DNA of 32,631 nt. Origin: Candidatus Cloacimonas sp. GTDB lineage: Bacteria; Cloacimonadota; Cloacimonadia; Cloacimonadales; Cloacimonadaceae. The stretch is from the NCBI GenBank assembly GCA_039680785.1, contig JBDKSF010000087.1, positions 1 through 32,631 on the forward strand, given 5' to 3'. The first letter of the stretch is position 1. Every line of letters begins with the position of its first letter. The notes under the pieces were generated by a model. That model ran no database searches. It was not told where the DNA came from and saw only the letters and a program-made list of their open reading frames with translations. A program made the translations under genes and the position numbers. Positions 30,851 to 32,631 of this stretch are shown here, one piece after another.

Positions 30851-32631
30851 ATGAAACGGTATAAAACAGGAATATGTCTTTGCTTAATGCTTATTTTTTC
30901 CCTAAGCATTGTTTATGGAGCAATGGCAGTTCCCTCCACTGGAACCAAAAAACTGGATTTAACCAAATATCACAATGTGGGAAACATTTGGTTGCGAGTT
31001 AGTAACTATGGATTCTTCGGTTCCGGCGATGACATAGTTCCCCAATATCCTTCTCTGGAATATCCGGGAGGAAGTGGTATGGATTATTTGTATCAGGGAG
31101 CTTTGTGGTTCGGAGCCAAAAAACAGCGTCGTAACAGTATGAATCAAAAATTATATTGGTTGGTTTATCCTCCATCTGCAAGTAACGATACGCTTATTAC
31201 GGATGCTGATCCTCGGTATAATAATACCAAAATTGCAGCAATGGATACATTAGTAAGCGTTGGTTTTGATGGTGATGATGATCTATACGAATTCTTACCT
31301 GCTTACAATCCATTACTTGCTAATAATCCCGCTCAAGCTGATAATTATGCTTTATATAACAGCCAGGATGGAATTAGTTACGCTTCTATAAGGAAACAAA
31401 AAAGAGGTGTTGATGATGATGGTGATGGCAGGATAGATGAAGATGGCGCCGGTTTTACTTTTCCTTTCAGAGTAGGAACAGAACTACCAATTCAATTTGC
31501 AGAAGGTTTTGGTGGTAGGTTTTTACGGGATGTTTCTCTTTCTTCATTTTCCGTTCTGGACGATCCTACCAATGCTGAAATATGGTTTCCACTGGGGTTT
31601 ATGGAGTTATCCTACCGAAGTAACGATCCCTCTTATAACTATGCTTTTTCGGCTCCCTTTGATGATGATTACGATGGTAGAACCGATGAAGATGGAGCTC
31701 CCGTTTCCGAACAGGATTTTATATCTTTTTACTACGACTACTGTCCTTTCAATACAGATGGAGATCGTGATTATGGCTCCTCTAAAGGCGTGAACACACA
31801 TATACCATTGAAAGTAAGAGTTCGGCAAATGAGCTATCAATGGAGCTACGATTATATCAAAAACTTGGTTTATGTAGAATTTGACATTACCAATATGAAC
31901 GATCTGGATGAATTGAAAGATTGTGCAATGGGCATATATATGGATAGTGATGTGGGACCTCAAACCTACGGTGCGGAAAAAGCTGCGGACGATAAATCAG
32001 GTTATGTAAAAGGTGAAGGGTATGAATTTGCCTATACTTATGACGCTGATGGTGATAATGGACTTTGCACTGGTTTAGTAGGCGCCAGGGTTTGCACTCC
32101 TGATCCTGAACAGTTAGTATTCGATTGCTGGTATTGGAAAGTCGGTCAGGGACCTGATGATAGAAATTCCCGCAATTTAAATCCTTCTACAAAAACAGCT
32201 AATGAGAAATACTGGTTGCTTACAGGACGGAATCCAAACACAACTTATTATACAGCAATGCGTCCAGATGATCAGACAGAATGGGAACAACCATCACCGA
32301 ATGACACAAGATTCTTATTCTCCTTTTATGGCGCACAACCTGGAACAACTGCGTATGAGCAGCAAGATGCTAATGGAAACTATTATAAGCGTTGGAATCT
32401 GGCTCCTAATAAAACAATGAAAATTGTAGTTGCCATATTTCCAGGCGAGGATAAAGAAGACCTTAAAAAGTCCGCACGCTGGGCAAAAGAGATTTATGGA
32501 CAAGCACAGAACTTGATAACTGTTACTCAGCCGGATACTTTCCCTCACTATAATCCCCCGGAACCACCTGAAATTCCGTCTGTATATGCAGAAATGGCAA
32601 ATGACGGCAGTCAGATAGATATTTATTGGGA
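30851..32631 (+). CDS. Secreted protein with acidic calcium-loop-like motifs (3' end outside window)
   Basis: This frame stays open from ATG 30851 to the window end (593 codons), so it is truncated here. A signal peptide (KTGICLCLMLIFSLSIVYGA) is cut near AMA-VPSTG. The next part has a WLRVSNYGFFGSGDD block and many aromatic strands. Acidic loops DDDGDGRIDEDG (about 188-199) and DDDYDGRTDEDG (about 271-282) are alike, about 83 residues apart, and a third loop DADGDN lies near 397. They resemble Ca2+ loops of dockerin/thrombospondin-3 type. The last residues (YAEMANDGSQIDIYW) look like the start of an Fn3 domain. GGGAG precedes the ATG. Follows tonB by 16 nt; function unknown. Confidence 0.85.
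   Translation, partial: MKRYKTGICLCLMLIFSLSIVYGAMAVPSTGTKKLDLTKYHNVGNIWLRVSNYGFFGSGDDIVPQYPSLEYPGGSGMDYLYQGALWFGAKKQRRNSMNQKLYWLVYPPSASNDTLITDADPRYNNTKIAAMDTLVSVGFDGDDDLYEFLPAYNPLLANNPAQADNYALYNSQDGISYASIRKQKRGVDDDGDGRIDEDGAGFTFPFRVGTELPIQFAEGFGGRFLRDVSLSSFSVLDDPTNAEIWFPLGFMELSYRSNDPSYNYAFSAPFDDDYDGRTDEDGAPVSEQDFISFYYDYCPFNTDGDRDYGSSKGVNTHIPLKVRVRQMSYQWSYDYIKNLVYVEFDITNMNDLDELKDCAMGIYMDSDVGPQTYGAEKAADDKSGYVKGEGYEFAYTYDADGDNGLCTGLVGARVCTPDPEQLVFDCWYWKVGQGPDDRNSRNLNPSTKTANEKYWLLTGRNPNTTYYTAMRPDDQTEWEQPSPNDTRFLFSFYGAQPGTTAYEQQDANGNYYKRWNLAPNKTMKIVVAIFPGEDKEDLKKSARWAKEIYGQAQNLITVTQPDTFPHYNPPEPPEIPSVYAEMANDGSQIDIYW

Overview
The window looks like chromosomal DNA from a Gram-negative, amino-acid-fermenting anaerobe of the FCB group. 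I think Candidatus Cloacimonadota (Cloacimonas-like) is the best fit. This rests on the combination of a methylmalonyl-CoA epimerase, a four-subunit 2-oxoacid:ferredoxin oxidoreductase next to an aminotransferase, phosphate acetyltransferase, outer-membrane and TonB machinery, a secreted protein with a C-terminal FlgD/T9SS-like sorting domain, a PorV-like barrel, and AT-leaning DNA. No rRNA gene or other marker is present to prove the taxonomy.

Layout. From 1 to about 16.7 kb everything reads on the minus strand; from 17.4 kb to the end everything reads on the plus strand. The switch is a 720-bp divergent gap. Minus strand, in transcription order: a two-gene ABC exporter (16694-12784); a large secreted sorting-domain protein (12461-9654) with a clear terminator; a PpiD/SurA-like periplasmic chaperone (9064-7604); a small secreted protein (7348-6797); an operon of a SpoVG-like protein, a PLP aminotransferase and ferredoxin oxidoreductase subunits D-A-B-C (6676-2214); a methylmalonyl-CoA epimerase (1692-1285); and ribosomal proteins L21 and L27 (879-288).

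Plus strand: a tightly packed run of a PTS EIIA-like protein, a PorV-like barrel, glyS, pta, aspartate aminotransferase, a small membrane protein, a PfkB kinase and purM (17415-25304). Then comes an energised outer-membrane transport cluster: TonB-dependent receptor, ExbB, two ExbD, TonB, and a secreted protein with acidic, calcium-loop-like motifs that runs off the window end (25502-32631).

How the genes fit together. Aminotransferases plus the ferredoxin oxidoreductase plus Pta give a plausible route from amino acids through 2-oxoacids and acyl-CoA to acyl-phosphate; the epimerase belongs to the propionyl/methylmalonyl-CoA route. The envelope genes (PorV-like protein, sorting-domain protein, chaperone, TonB cluster) suggest heavy protein export and TonB-driven uptake.

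The least ordinary material is between genes: a 151-bp tandem repeat built from two hairpins; short-period arrays of 8, 9 and 11 bp; an inverted-repeat pair around the L21-L27 genes; and two separate 11-bp arrays that share the same direct-then-inverted architecture. I see no mobile element, CRISPR array, tRNA or rRNA, and no clear new defence-type system.
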